64,000 bases of DNA from Endozoicomonas montiporae CL-33 (GTDB lineage: Bacteria; Pseudomonadota; Gammaproteobacteria; Pseudomonadales; Endozoicomonadaceae). The translations under genes and the position numbers were made by a program. This document shows, piece after piece, positions 1-9,292 of the stretch; the first letter of the stretch is position 1, and each line of letters starts with the position of its first letter. The stretch spans positions 559,501 to 623,500 of the forward strand of contig NZ_CP013251.1 of NCBI RefSeq assembly GCF_001583435.1, written 5' to 3'. The notes under the pieces were generated by a model. It did no database searches. It worked only from the letters and a program-made list of their open reading frames with translations, and was not told where the DNA came from.

Positions 1-372
1 AATGAGTGGTGCATCAAAACCCATGGTCAATCCGGGCTGACCGAACGGGTGCGCCAGAGTACGATCTCTCTGGCTGAAGCCGAACAGAGAACTCTGGATT
101 TTCTGAAAGGTCACATTGAAGCAGGCATTTCCCCGATGTGTGGCAACAGTATTGGTCAGGATCGTCGCTTCCTGCATCGTTATATGCCCCAGCTGCATGA
201 TTACTTCCACTACCGCAATATTGATGTCAGCACAGTGAAAGAGCTGGCACGTCGATGGAAGCCTGCCATTATGGATGGCTTCGAGAAGAACGGCACGCAT
301 CTGGCACTGGAAGATATTCGCGAGTCTATTGAGGAATTGCGTTACTACCGCCAGTTCTTTATCAACGATTAA
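1..372 (+). CDS. orn: Oligoribonuclease (3' part)
   Basis: C-terminal part of Orn, the 3'-5' exoribonuclease that degrades 2 to 5 nt RNA fragments and linear di-GMP to mononucleotides. The frame is open from base 1, so the gene begins left of the window. The visible 123 residues include the DEDDh-family stretch [17 protein letters not shown] and the later [19 protein letters not shown], with the conserved Asp and His region near the end ([14 protein letters not shown]). It ends 10 bases before the convergent queG stop. The orn-queG neighbourhood is typical of gammaproteobacteria. The family assignment is secure; the N-terminal catalytic DxE motif lies outside the window. Confidence 0.95.
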   Translation, partial: NEWCIKTHGQSGLTERVRQSTISLAEAEQRTLDFLKGHIEAGISPMCGNSIGQDRRFLHRYMPQLHDYFHYRNIDVSTVKELARRWKPAIMDGFEKNGTHLALEDIRESIEELRYYRQFFIND

Positions 373-381
373 GACTCTTTT

Positions 382-1527
382 TTACTTCATATGCTGATCT
401 AAAGCCCACTGCACATGCTCCTGTACCAGTTCTGACGGGTCATTCTCTCTGGTCTTAAGCGCCTGAATCACCTTGTCACTGGCAGGAGCATTGCCCAGCC
501 CAACAGCGATATTACGCAACCAACATTCAAACCCCGCCCGGCGAATAGCTGACCCTGCTGTACGTTCCAGAAACTCTTCCTCAGTCCAGAGAAACAAGTC
601 GGCGAGATCGACCGCGTCCAGCGAGTGCCTCGGACGAAAATCACTTTCCTGAGTAGGTTTGGCAAAGCGATTCCAGGGGCAGGCGAGCTGGCAATCGTCG
701 CAACCAAAAATCCGGTTGCCCATTAGGCTACGTAGCTCAACCGGTATTGACCCGCTGTTCTCGATGGTGAGGTAGGAAATGCATTTGCGGGCATCGACCC
801 GGTAGGGTTCAACAATGGCACCGGTTGGGCATTTGTCCATGCAGGATGAACAGCGTCCGCAATGGTTTTTATCGTAAGGTTCGTCCACTGGTAGAGGCAG
901 GTTGGTAAACAGTTCACCCAGAAAAAAGAACGAGCCCGCCTGCCGGTTGATAATTAACGAATGCTTGCCCATCCAGCCTAGCCCTGCCTGCTGAGCCAGT
1001 GGTCGTTCCATCACCGGAGCGCTATCGACGAATGCCCGGTAACCGTGGTCACCTACCGCGCTCTCGATTTTTTTTCCCAGTTGCGTCAGACGTTTGCGAA
1101 TCAGCTTGTGATAATCACGTCCCAGAGCATAACGGGAAACATAAGCTTTTTCCGGCTCGCCAAGAATTTTAACGGTCTCCGTGTCGGCAGGCAGATAATC
1201 CATACGGGCTGAAATAATGCGAATCATGCCCGGATGCAAAGCTTCAGGATTGAAGCGCAGATCCTGATTGCGCTCCATGTAATCCAGATCACCATTAAAA
1301 CCCATAGCCAACCATTCTTTAAAATGTTGCTGATCCTGTTCAGGCACTTTGCCTTCAGAAATGCCGATGGCCTGAAAGCCGAGTTCCCTTGCCCATTGGC
1401 GAATATCTTCAGCCAGTTGGGCAAAATCAATCTTTGCAGAAGCCGGTTCGGTAAAATGCTCGGTAAATTCTGGGTTCGTTGGGTTCTTTGACACGGATTC
1501 TTGGGGATATAATCGGTTTAATAACAT
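382..1527 (-). CDS. queG: Epoxyqueuosine reductase
   Basis: QueG carries out the last step of queuosine synthesis, reducing epoxyqueuosine to queuosine in tRNA with cobalamin and two [4Fe-4S] clusters. The 381-residue product shows the DUF1730-type N-terminal half and two ferredoxin-type cysteine clusters, CGRCSSCMDKCPTGAI and FGCDDCQLACPW, followed by a HEAT-like C-terminal part. The predicted start gives about 30 extra residues before the conserved region (AEDIRQWARELGFQAIG), so the true start could be a non-ATG codon further in. It is divergent from nnr with a 62 bp gap that holds a stem-loop. Confidence 0.95.
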   Translation of the reverse strand: MLLNRLYPQESVSKNPTNPEFTEHFTEPASAKIDFAQLAEDIRQWARELGFQAIGISEGKVPEQDQQHFKEWLAMGFNGDLDYMERNQDLRFNPEALHPGMIRIISARMDYLPADTETVKILGEPEKAYVSRYALGRDYHKLIRKRLTQLGKKIESAVGDHGYRAFVDSAPVMERPLAQQAGLGWMGKHSLIINRQAGSFFFLGELFTNLPLPVDEPYDKNHCGRCSSCMDKCPTGAIVEPYRVDARKCISYLTIENSGSIPVELRSLMGNRIFGCDDCQLACPWNRFAKPTQESDFRPRHSLDAVDLADLFLWTEEEFLERTAGSAIRRAGFECWLRNIAVGLGNAPASDKVIQALKTRENDPSELVQEHVQWALDQHMK

Positions 1528-1532
1528 TTAAT

Positions 1533-1566
1533 GAACCGGATGACTGAATAAGAGTCACGCCGGTTC
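1533..1566. other. Stem-loop between queG and nnr
   Basis: GAACCGG (1533-1539) pairs with CCGGTTC (1560-1566), and TGACT (1541-1545) with AGTCA (1553-1557), giving a two-part stem with a small internal bulge and a 7-base loop. It lies in the 62 bp between two divergent starts, so it may be an operator or 5' leader structure. It resembles a tRNA T-arm only superficially. Confidence 0.5.
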
Positions 1567-1589
1567 GAATCAGGTGCGGGGATGTCCGT

Positions 1590-3122
1590 ATGCGCAGTTT
1601 ACCACAAGAGCTTTACACCGCTGAGCAGGTTCGTCAACTGGACAGACTGGCCATTGAGGGTGTGGCTGAATCCCCGGGTATTGATGGCTTTGAGTTGATG
1701 GGGCGAGCGGCAAAGGCTGCATTCAGTCATCTTCTGCATCAATACCCACAGCTAGAAGAGGGTAGCAGTCTTCAGGTATTTTGTGGTGCCGGAAACAACG
1801 GCGGTGATGGTTATCTTATGGCTGCACTGGCTCTGGAGCAGAGTATTCCGGTAACGGTAACAGCTCTGAAGAACCCGGATGACCTGACGGGTGATGCCCA
1901 AAAAGCCTTTGAATATTGTCGGGACAAAGGTGTCAGGATTGTTCTCTGGCGCAATGATTCGACAATAGCAGGTGACGTGCTGGTGGATGCCATGCTGGGT
2001 ACCGGACTCAGCGGTGATGTGCGTGGTGATTACCAACTGGCGATAGAACGTCTGAACCTTTCTGAACGCCCTGTTGTTGCTGTTGATATTCCGTCCGGAT
2101 TAAGTGCCGATACGGGTGCGGTTCTGGGTGATGCGGTGCAGGCCGACAATACGGTCACGTTCATCGGGACGAAACAGGGGCTGTTGACGAGTGAAGGGCC
2201 TCGGTTGTGTGGAACATTGCACTTTGCTGACCTGAACGTACCCTCTGTTGTTTATGATCAGCTAGAGCCAGCTTCAATCAGATTGACGCAATCAGCGATG
2301 AGGCTTATTCCCACTCCAAGAAAGCGGTCTGCCCATAAAGGCGATTATGGTCATGTTCTGATTGTCGGTGGTAATCATGGCATGCCCGGAGCAGTCATCA
2401 TGGCTGCTGAAGCCGCTATCAGTTGTGGTGCGGGCAAAGTAACCGTAGCGACAAGACCGGAGCACCTTCTGGCTCTGGCTATTCGCAGACCTGAAGTCAT
2501 GACAACGGGTGTGAATCACAGGACAGAGCTCCAGAGTATTCTGCACGACAAAACCGTTCTTGTGGTCGGGCCGGGAATCGGAACCGACCAATGGGCGCTT
2601 GATCTTGTTGATGAGGCTCTGAATGCGGAGTTACCTCTGGTACTCGATGCTGATGCCCTGAATCTGTTATCGGAGCATTCCCAATTGCGTCGGGCGCGAA
2701 AGTTTCCGATGATGCTGACTCCCCATCCGGGAGAAGCGGCACGGTTACTAGAAATGGATACGAGCGCAATTCAGAAAGACCGCTTTGACGCTGTAACCCG
2801 GTTGTCTGAACAATACGATGCGTGTGTCGTTTTAAAAGGTGCAGGCAGCCTGATCAGAAATGACGGCAAAACCAGCCTGTGTACTGCCGGAAATCCCGGT
2901 ATGGCGGTGGCCGGAATGGGGGATGTGCTCAGCGGTGTGCTTGGTGCACTGTTGGCGCAGAAAATACCGATTTATGATGCTGCCAGACTGGGTGTCTGGT
3001 TGCATGCCAGTGGTGCAGATGCACTGGCGCAAAGACAGGGTGAAACCGGTTTGCTGGCAACGGATATTATTCCTTTCATCCGGCAGCAACTGAATGATTT
3101 AACCGGTTCAGTAGATGGTTGA
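1590..3122 (+). CDS. nnr: Bifunctional NAD(P)H-hydrate epimerase / ADP-dependent dehydratase
   Basis: Repairs hydrated NADH and NADPH. The N-terminal YjeF_N half (about residues 1-220; FCGAGNNGGDGYLMA) epimerises R- and S-NAD(P)HX. The C-terminal ribokinase-like half (about 235-500) dehydrates S-NAD(P)HX with ADP. Visible motifs are GPGIGTDQW, LDADALNLL, TPHPGEAARLL and the anion-hole region GMAVAGMGDVLSG. The length of 510 residues is normal for the fused bacterial enzyme. The stop overlaps the tsaE start by 8 bases, so the two genes are translationally coupled. Confidence 0.95.
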   Translation: MRSLPQELYTAEQVRQLDRLAIEGVAESPGIDGFELMGRAAKAAFSHLLHQYPQLEEGSSLQVFCGAGNNGGDGYLMAALALEQSIPVTVTALKNPDDLTGDAQKAFEYCRDKGVRIVLWRNDSTIAGDVLVDAMLGTGLSGDVRGDYQLAIERLNLSERPVVAVDIPSGLSADTGAVLGDAVQADNTVTFIGTKQGLLTSEGPRLCGTLHFADLNVPSVVYDQLEPASIRLTQSAMRLIPTPRKRSAHKGDYGHVLIVGGNHGMPGAVIMAAEAAISCGAGKVTVATRPEHLLALAIRRPEVMTTGVNHRTELQSILHDKTVLVVGPGIGTDQWALDLVDEALNAELPLVLDADALNLLSEHSQLRRARKFPMMLTPHPGEAARLLEMDTSAIQKDRFDAVTRLSEQYDACVVLKGAGSLIRNDGKTSLCTAGNPGMAVAGMGDVLSGVLGALLAQKIPIYDAARLGVWLHASGADALAQRQGETGLLATDIIPFIRQQLNDLTGSVDG

Positions 3123-3663
3123 GGAAGTATTGTCCCGGACGATGCAAGAAAAAGTGATGCAAGAAAAAGCGATTCAGAACAAGGTAAACAACAATCAGAT
3201 CAACCTGCTGATTGACGATGAAGACGCCATGGTTCAGCTGGGGTCAGCGCTCGCTGAAGCAATGGGAGGCGAAGCGGTTATTTATTTGCAGGGTGATCTG
3301 GGCGCGGGCAAAACGACACTCTGCCGGGGGATTCTGAGACATTTTGGTCATCAGGGCGCAGTAAAAAGCCCGACCTATACACTGGTCGAACCCTATAACG
3401 TTGATGGACAACTGATTTACCATTTTGACCTGTATCGTCTGGCTGATCCTGAAGAACTGGAGTTTATTGGCGGCCGGGATTATTTTTCCGAAGCCGGACT
3501 CTGTCTGATCGAATGGCCCGGCCGTGGCGAAGGGGCTTTGCCAGATGCCGATCTGGAGGTGACGCTGGATTATAATTTACCGGGACGAAAGGCGACGATT
3601 GTTGCAGGTACTGTCAGGGGCATCACCATGCTAGCAAGGATGCAGGAGGGTAAATGTCAATAA
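3115..3663 (+). CDS. tsaE: tRNA t6A37 threonylcarbamoyladenosine biosynthesis ATPase TsaE
   Basis: TsaE is the P-loop ATPase that works with TsaB and TsaD to form t6A at position 37 of ANN-decoding tRNAs. The Walker A motif is GDLGAGKTT, followed by the family stretch KSPTYTLVEPY and the W in LIEWPGRGEG. The 182 residues exceed the usual 150 or so. The extra N-terminus includes an in-frame direct repeat (MQEKVMQEKA), and the conserved part begins near residue 28, so an internal start is possible. It overlaps nnr upstream and the amidase downstream. Confidence 0.93.
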   Translation: MVEEVLSRTMQEKVMQEKAIQNKVNNNQINLLIDDEDAMVQLGSALAEAMGGEAVIYLQGDLGAGKTTLCRGILRHFGHQGAVKSPTYTLVEPYNVDGQLIYHFDLYRLADPEELEFIGGRDYFSEAGLCLIEWPGRGEGALPDADLEVTLDYNLPGRKATIVAGTVRGITMLARMQEGKCQ

Positions 3664-5081
3664 AGCCAGGGATTATTGGGCAATTACTCAATCGTTTCAA
3701 TCAGTCAGGCTCTAAACAGAAAGCAATTCCAGACAGCCGACGCCGGTTTATGGCGACAGGGGCCAAACTGGCTCTGGGGCTGTCATTGCTCAAAGCCGAA
3801 ATCGTTCTGGCGGCCAGTAAAGTCATCAGAGATGTACGACTGTGGCGTTCACCGGATAAAACACGACTGGTGTTTGATGTCTCCGGAGAAGTTGCCCACA
3901 ACAGTTTTACCCTGAGTAACCCGAACCGACTGGTGATTGATATCAAAGGTGCGACCCGTGGATCTTCTGTTTCTACGCCAAGCCTGAGCAATACACCCGT
4001 TAAAAGCATTCGTTACGGTGTTCAGAACAAGAACGACCTGCGGGTGGTTCTGGATTTGAGCGCCCGGGTAAAACCGGAAAGCTTTCTGTTGAAGCCTTAT
4101 GCCACTTACGGTCATCGTCTGGTGATCGATCTGTTTGATACTGGCACTGCAGCGCCCAAACCTGTGGTGCCACCGGTGGTTGCCAAAGATCGGGATATTG
4201 TCATTGCCATCGACCCGGGTCATGGTGGTGAAGACCCGGGTGCTATTGCCCATGGTGGTGGCTATGAAAAAGACATTGTGCTGCAGATTTCCCGCGAGCT
4301 TAAAAAGCTGATTGATCGGGAAAAGGGCTTCAAGGCTGTTCTGGTTCGAACCGGGGACTATTACATCCCATTACGCCGACGGACGGAAATTGCCCGAAAT
4401 GCTGGCGCTGATTTGTTTGTGTCCGTGCATGCTGACGGTTTCACCGATCGTCGTGCCCACGGTGCCTCGGTGTTTGCCCTGTCCCGAACCGGAGCCACTT
4501 CTGAAACCGCCCGCTGGCTGGCACAGAAAGAGAACTCTGCGGATCAGATAGGTGGTGAGGGTGGTATATCACTCACCGATAAAGACGATATGCTGGCCAG
4601 TGTTCTGCTGGATCTGTCGATGACCTCAACATTGTCTGCCAGTCTGGAAGTGGGCGATAAGGTACTGCGTAACATTGGTGGCATTAACCGTTTGCACAAA
4701 GATCAGGTCGAGCAGGCTGGCTTTGTGGTACTGAAGTCGCCGGATATTCCGTCGATTCTGGTGGAAACAGGTTTTATTACCAATCCGGAAGAGAGCCGTA
4801 AACTCAAAACCCGCAGCCATCAGCGAGCTATGGCCTTGAAAATTCACAAAGGCCTCAGATCGTACTTCTACAAGAAGCCGCCGGTGGACACTTTGGTAGC
4901 CAGGTTAAAACGTGAAGGGCGGATTAATACGCGTCCTGACCAGTATGTGATCCAGGCAGGCGATACGTTGTCAGAGATTGCCCAGCGTTTTGATGTCAGC
5001 CTTAACTCTCTCAGGCGTGCCAATCAGATCAGCAGTGCCAGCCGGATTCGAACCGGACAAGTGTTGGTGATTCCCAATTAG
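3654..5081 (+). CDS. amiB: N-acetylmuramoyl-L-alanine amidase with Tat signal, AMIN domain and LysM
   Basis: Periplasmic zinc amidase that cleaves the stem peptide from glycan strands and separates daughter cells. The order is: twin-arginine signal (DSRRRFMATGAKLALG, about residues 25-50), AMIN septal-targeting domain (about 58-155), Amidase_3 domain (about 180-405) with zinc and catalytic motifs IDPGHGGEDPG, SVHADG and VETGFITNPEE, and a C-terminal LysM (YVIQAGDTLSEIAQRF). Gene order between tsaE and mutL fits AmiB, while a Tat signal is the AmiC habit in E. coli, so the symbol follows synteny. It overlaps tsaE by 10 bases. Confidence 0.93.
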   Translation: MSIKPGIIGQLLNRFNQSGSKQKAIPDSRRRFMATGAKLALGLSLLKAEIVLAASKVIRDVRLWRSPDKTRLVFDVSGEVAHNSFTLSNPNRLVIDIKGATRGSSVSTPSLSNTPVKSIRYGVQNKNDLRVVLDLSARVKPESFLLKPYATYGHRLVIDLFDTGTAAPKPVVPPVVAKDRDIVIAIDPGHGGEDPGAIAHGGGYEKDIVLQISRELKKLIDREKGFKAVLVRTGDYYIPLRRRTEIARNAGADLFVSVHADGFTDRRAHGASVFALSRTGATSETARWLAQKENSADQIGGEGGISLTDKDDMLASVLLDLSMTSTLSASLEVGDKVLRNIGGINRLHKDQVEQAGFVVLKSPDIPSILVETGFITNPEESRKLKTRSHQRAMALKIHKGLRSYFYKKPPVDTLVARLKREGRINTRPDQYVIQAGDTLSEIAQRFDVSLNSLRRANQISSASRIRTGQVLVIPN

Positions 5082-5091
5082 CGGCATATAG

Positions 5092-5163
5092 AATTACCGG
5101 ATGTAGCTCTCCATTTGGAGGAAGCCTTTGAAGGAAGCCTTTGGAAGCAGCTCTCCGGTAATT
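5092..5163. terminator. Long-range inverted repeat before mutL
   Basis: AATTACCGGA (5092-5101) is perfectly complementary to TCCGGTAATT (5154-5163). The 52-base interior holds a small CTCC/GGAG hairpin and two copies of GGAAGCCTTTG. A T-run follows 5 bases later (GACGCTTTTTTT). This could be a terminator or attenuator ahead of mutL; function is inferred. Confidence 0.4.
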
Positions 5164-5233
5164 GACGCTTTTTTTGCCTTGCCAGTCTGTTATTCTCTGA
5201 AGGCTTTGACTTAAATCGGAATGACACTGCTAC

Positions 5234-7195
5234 ATGAAACCTATCCGTTTACTGGACAACCGTCTCGCTAACCAGATTGCCGCGGGTGAAGTGGTTGAAC
5301 GCCCTGCTTCTGTGGTCAAGGAGCTGTTGGAAAACAGTCTGGATGCGGGTGCCAGACGGGTAACGGTGGAGGTGGAAAGTGGTGGTGTAAAACTGATCCG
5401 TATTCGGGATGACGGTTATGGCATTGGTCAAAACGACCTTGCATTGGCACTGTCCCGTCATGCCACCAGTAAAATTTCTGAACTGGAAGACCTTGAAGGT
5501 GTGGCAACGCTGGGCTTTCGTGGTGAGGCTCTGGCATCGGTCAGTTCTGTCTCACGGCTGACGCTGACGTCCAATGTTGAGGGGCAGGAGTCTGGCTGGC
5601 AGGTGCGTACCGAAGGTCGTGATATGGAAGCTATTGTAAACCCCGCTCCGCATCCCATTGGTACAACGCTGGAAGTTAAAGACCTGTTTTTTAACACACC
5701 GGCAAGACGTAAATTTCTGCGCACCGAAAAGACCGAGTTTTCTCATCTGGAAGAAGTGGTCAAGCGTCTGGCGCTGTCGCGCTTTGATGTCGGTTTTACG
5801 TTGCGACATAACCAGCGCAGCATTCATCAGTTGCGTCCGGCGAATACTCAGGCAGAGAAAGACCGGCGTGTGGCATCGTTATGCAGCCCCAAATTTATTG
5901 AAAATGCCGTGATTGTCGATGTGGAAGCGTCGGGGTTGAAACTCTGGGGTTGGGTCGGGCTGCCGACATTCTCCCGATCCAGTGCAGATCTGCAGTATTT
6001 TTTCGTCAACGGTCGTGTGATTCGCGACAAACTGGTGGCGCATGCGGTGCGACAGGCTTACCGGGATGTACTTTACGGTGGACGGCATCCGACGTTTGTT
6101 CTGTATCTTGAACTTGATCCTTCCATGGTTGACGTCAATGTTCATCCAACCAAACATGAAGTGCGTTTCCGTGACGGGCGAACCGTGCATAACTTTCTGT
6201 TCAGCACGTTGCACCGTGCGTTGGGAGAAGTCACGCCGGATACTCAATTGCCCCCATCGACTCTGACGCCTGCACAACCACTGACAACAGGCGTAGAGGC
6301 AGGTGAGTTTCAGGGACAGGAAAATATATCGCTGACAACGGCTTCAAAGCCTGCCTCTCAGGCGGCGTTTGCCCCTACAGGTTCATCAACAGGAGCTGGT
6401 GGCTTTAACCGAACCATTGAGCGAGCACCAGAATCCGCCCAGATTCAGAAACACCTTCAGGCATACAGCGAGCTTTATTCTACCGCTGCCAGTCCGACAG
6501 AAGTGAATACGGCATCCCGATCTGTGGCGGTGGGTGAGACTTCGGCTCCTGAATATGTTCCGGCAACAACGAATGCCAGCAAGACATTGCCCGAGTCGGA
6601 TACTTCAGGCATGCCGCCACTGGGATTCGCGGTGGCGCAGCTGAAAGGCATTTATATTCTGTCTGAAAATGAGCAGGGAATGGTGCTGGTAGATATGCAC
6701 GCAGCTCATGAGCGCATTACCTACGAACGTATGAAAGTGGCTTGGCACGCCGATGGTATTAAGGCTCAGCCTTTGCTGATGCCAAAATCCATTGCTGTCA
6801 GTGATCGGGAAGCCAATGTTGCTGAAGAATTCAGCGATTACTTTGAAAAGCTGGGACTGGCTTTGGAACGCATGGGGCCGGAAACCTTACTGGTCAGGCA
6901 GGTTCCGGTCATGTTGCAAAATGCCGATGTGGAAAAACTGGTACGGGATGTTCTGGCTGATCTGTCTCAGCACGGTGACAGTGATCGGGTCGAGTCCCAG
7001 ATCAACGAAATTCTTGCCACCATGGCGTGTCACGGCTCCGTAAGAGCCAATCGTCGTTTATCCATTGAAGAAATGAATGCCTTGTTGCGGGATATGGAAC
7101 AGACGGAACGCAGCGGGCAGTGTAATCACGGACGCCCAACCTGGACTATGCTGACAATGGATCAGCTGGATAAGCTGTTTTTACGGGGACGGTGA
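5234..7195 (+). CDS. mutL: DNA mismatch repair protein MutL
   Basis: MutL couples MutS mismatch recognition to strand incision. The N-terminal GHKL ATPase shows [23 protein letters not shown] and [11 protein letters not shown] Pro/Ala/Thr-rich linker spans about residues 335-455, and the C-terminal dimerisation domain follows. That domain carries [12 protein letters not shown], which matches the DxHA(x)2E(x)4E endonuclease pattern known from Pseudomonas-type MutL, together with [10 protein letters not shown] and CNHGRPTW. It is therefore probably a nicking MutL of a MutH-less system, unlike that of E. coli. The length of 653 residues is normal. Confidence 0.96.
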   Translation: MKPIRLLDNRLANQIAAGEVVERPASVVKELLENSLDAGARRVTVEVESGGVKLIRIRDDGYGIGQNDLALALSRHATSKISELEDLEGVATLGFRGEALASVSSVSRLTLTSNVEGQESGWQVRTEGRDMEAIVNPAPHPIGTTLEVKDLFFNTPARRKFLRTEKTEFSHLEEVVKRLALSRFDVGFTLRHNQRSIHQLRPANTQAEKDRRVASLCSPKFIENAVIVDVEASGLKLWGWVGLPTFSRSSADLQYFFVNGRVIRDKLVAHAVRQAYRDVLYGGRHPTFVLYLELDPSMVDVNVHPTKHEVRFRDGRTVHNFLFSTLHRALGEVTPDTQLPPSTLTPAQPLTTGVEAGEFQGQENISLTTASKPASQAAFAPTGSSTGAGGFNRTIERAPESAQIQKHLQAYSELYSTAASPTEVNTASRSVAVGETSAPEYVPATTNASKTLPESDTSGMPPLGFAVAQLKGIYILSENEQGMVLVDMHAAHERITYERMKVAWHADGIKAQPLLMPKSIAVSDREANVAEEFSDYFEKLGLALERMGPETLLVRQVPVMLQNADVEKLVRDVLADLSQHGDSDRVESQINEILATMACHGSVRANRRLSIEEMNALLRDMEQTERSGQCNHGRPTWTMLTMDQLDKLFLRGR

Positions 7196-7205
7196 TCGGG
7201 GTAGC

Positions 7206-7232
7206 CGCCAGCACCCCTGCCTGAGGCTGGCG
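7206..7232. terminator. Hairpin after mutL
   Basis: CGCCAGC (7206-7212) pairs with GCTGGCG (7226-7232) around a 13-base loop. There is no T-tract, so it may only stabilise the mutL mRNA end or act with the convergent gene. Confidence 0.35.
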
Positions 7233-7299
7233 AAATAACGCTTTCGGGCTGATGTCGTGACAGGGAAATACGTGTGCCACGTTGGCTGAACTGCTGCTG

Positions 7300-8964
7300 T
7301 TATTCAGTATCAGCTTCAGCATCTTCAATGTCTTTAGTTATTTTCTCTAAAATCTCCTCTGCTTTTTGAACTATTGCGATAATAGTCTTTTTGGCGTGTT
7401 CATCTGACTCCTTTCTATCAATATCAATATTGAAAAATTTTCTCATTTTGTCTGATGACATATTGATGCTAACTAAAGTATTTATAGTATCGCCATCTAT
7501 ATTTTCTGCAACTTCTGCAACTTCTGTGATGTCTCCGATTCTCAGGGCATCACCCATGTCTACAAGTACTTTCACGAATAATTCCAAGCGGTTGCCATCA
7601 AGATGATCTACCCCAAAATACTGAAGAAATAAACCAAGCTCCATTTCAGTTTCTGCCGACATAGGCAAACGATCAGAAGAACTCGTTTTATGGTCAATTT
7701 CACCAGATGGGGGAAGCGGCACTGAGATAGGTGCCGGTTTTACGTTATTTGTGCAACGGCGAGAATCGGCCACAAGCCTTGGCGCTTCGGCTTGATAGCA
7801 CGCTCCTGTCTGCTGAACCTCAGGGTTGGCTGATGCAGGCTCATTGCTAATTTCTAATATACTCGTCAAATAGGCTATATACTCAATCGCTGCACGTAAT
7901 ATGTTATATCTGGAAGTCTTTCCTTCGACGTGGACTGCCTGTTGTAGCACGGTAAAGGCATCTTTTATCTTTGCTTGTCTTGCTCTTTCCTGGGCGGCAA
8001 TTTCTAATTTTCTTTGACGGTTTCGTTGTTCAATAATAGACTCGACTTCCTCTCTGGTAAGCTGGTTCGAGTCATCAGCCTCGACATCGGACCCTCCGCT
8101 TTCGCTTCCGCCAGAGAAAGTGATCATTTTCAACCCATCAGGTAATGTACCAGAATATTTCAGGCGATTCTCATCAAAAATATCCGCTTCAATTAGATAG
8201 GGTTTTCCTTTCGGAAGTCTTAATCTTAATATTTTTTTGTTATCTTCTTTGTCGAGATCGGTGCCGGATATAACTATTGCTTCTTCGTCACGAGCGGTTA
8301 TTATTTTTATGGATTCATTGCGAAGTTTCTCATGCAATTTCATCCAGCTTGGTTTGAACGTAAACATGTCTTCTGTTTTTTTCTTTATGTTATATATCTC
8401 GTCGATACGTTTTCTTTGCTGCTGTAAAATGGTTTTCAGATAAAATTCGCTTTGCCGGATTTTTCTCCAGTGTTCGTCGTTATCCAGTCCCGCTGACGTT
8501 GTTAAAGGGATGAACGCTAAACTAGCTAAACTAATAGTGCCACCCATAGAAACCCGCAATTGACCGTTTGAAATACCATACAAACCGAAGCTCCGGAAAC
8601 TATTTTCAGGAACATCTGTGCAAATTATTTTGTGGAGAGTCTCTCCTGTTTCCAGCGTACATTCATCTTTGACTAAAGAATCCTGATTCCACTCCCAGGT
8701 ATCGCCCCGGATTTCTATGCTGTACGTCCCCCCGCCCTGGACAAGAATGACAAGAGCGGTTTTTGCGTCTGGTATTGTTCCCGGGAGATTGTGATCAGGT
8801 ACCCTGGGGAGCTTTTCAGTAAGGTCGGTATTAAGATCAAGTGGGGGATTCCAATAAATACCGGTTGATTTTTTGTCGAAAACAAGAAGATCTGTATTGG
8901 CAGTATCATGATACCATGCCTTGGCGGCGAGCACGGCTGCCAAGGAGAGTGTTGATGCATGCAT
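7300..8964 (-). CDS. Hypothetical protein with a bHLH-like segment
   Basis: 554-residue protein of unknown function, read against the surrounding operon. The first 16 residues are hydrophobic with small residues (LSLAAVLAAKA) and could be a short export signal. About residues 1-160 are probably beta-rich, and 170-220 are helical. A Gly/Ser/acidic stretch (about 284-300) leads into residues 314-371. There a basic, Arg-rich helix containing QERARQAKIKDAFTVL is followed by a short loop and then KTSRYNILRAAIEYIAYL. That is the pattern of a eukaryotic basic helix-loop-helix domain (ERxR, IxxAFxxL, K-x-S-R/K, ILRxAIxYIxxL). The C-terminus (430-554) is acidic and helical. The bHLH reading is my pattern match, not a search result. 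A host-directed effector is one possibility. Confidence 0.6.
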   Translation of the reverse strand: MHASTLSLAAVLAAKAWYHDTANTDLLVFDKKSTGIYWNPPLDLNTDLTEKLPRVPDHNLPGTIPDAKTALVILVQGGGTYSIEIRGDTWEWNQDSLVKDECTLETGETLHKIICTDVPENSFRSFGLYGISNGQLRVSMGGTISLASLAFIPLTTSAGLDNDEHWRKIRQSEFYLKTILQQQRKRIDEIYNIKKKTEDMFTFKPSWMKLHEKLRNESIKIITARDEEAIVISGTDLDKEDNKKILRLRLPKGKPYLIEADIFDENRLKYSGTLPDGLKMITFSGGSESGGSDVEADDSNQLTREEVESIIEQRNRQRKLEIAAQERARQAKIKDAFTVLQQAVHVEGKTSRYNILRAAIEYIAYLTSILEISNEPASANPEVQQTGACYQAEAPRLVADSRRCTNNVKPAPISVPLPPSGEIDHKTSSSDRLPMSAETEMELGLFLQYFGVDHLDGNRLELFVKVLVDMGDALRIGDITEVAEVAENIDGDTINTLVSINMSSDKMRKFFNIDIDRKESDEHAKKTIIAIVQKAEEILEKITKDIEDAEADTE

Positions 8965-9292
8965 TTTCTTATAACTCGTACAAAGCTGCGAAATAAACAG
9001 GTGGAAATTTATACAAGGGAGAACAAGAGAGCAGTATTATGAATTGACATGGCTATAAGCATCAGGCCGAATGTAAAGTTACACCGCTTTAAAAACTAAC
9101 GTTGTAGTGTATTATGAAACTGACCGATTTTGATAATTTTTGAAAATAAACCTGCTACCAATCAAATAGCTAATTTAGATGGACTATTTTTTTTTGCAAG
9201 GATCATTTATAGATAATAAAACTTAATGACTAGTATGGTAGAGCATAAAGATTAACAACCCCCCCTCCAAGGCGACATTTGATAGTGATAAT
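8965..9292. other. AT-rich intergenic stretch, no gene seen
   Basis: 328 bases between the divergent bHLH-like gene and the SRPBCC gene. It is rich in A and T, including a T8-containing run near 9185. No ORF, tRNA or clear terminator is visible. It probably holds both promoters. Confidence 0.5.

Noticed and set aside
1555..1580. GGTTCGAATC resembling a tRNA T-loop
   Set aside because: No acceptor, anticodon or D arms can be drawn; it is one arm of the stem-loop between queG and nnr.
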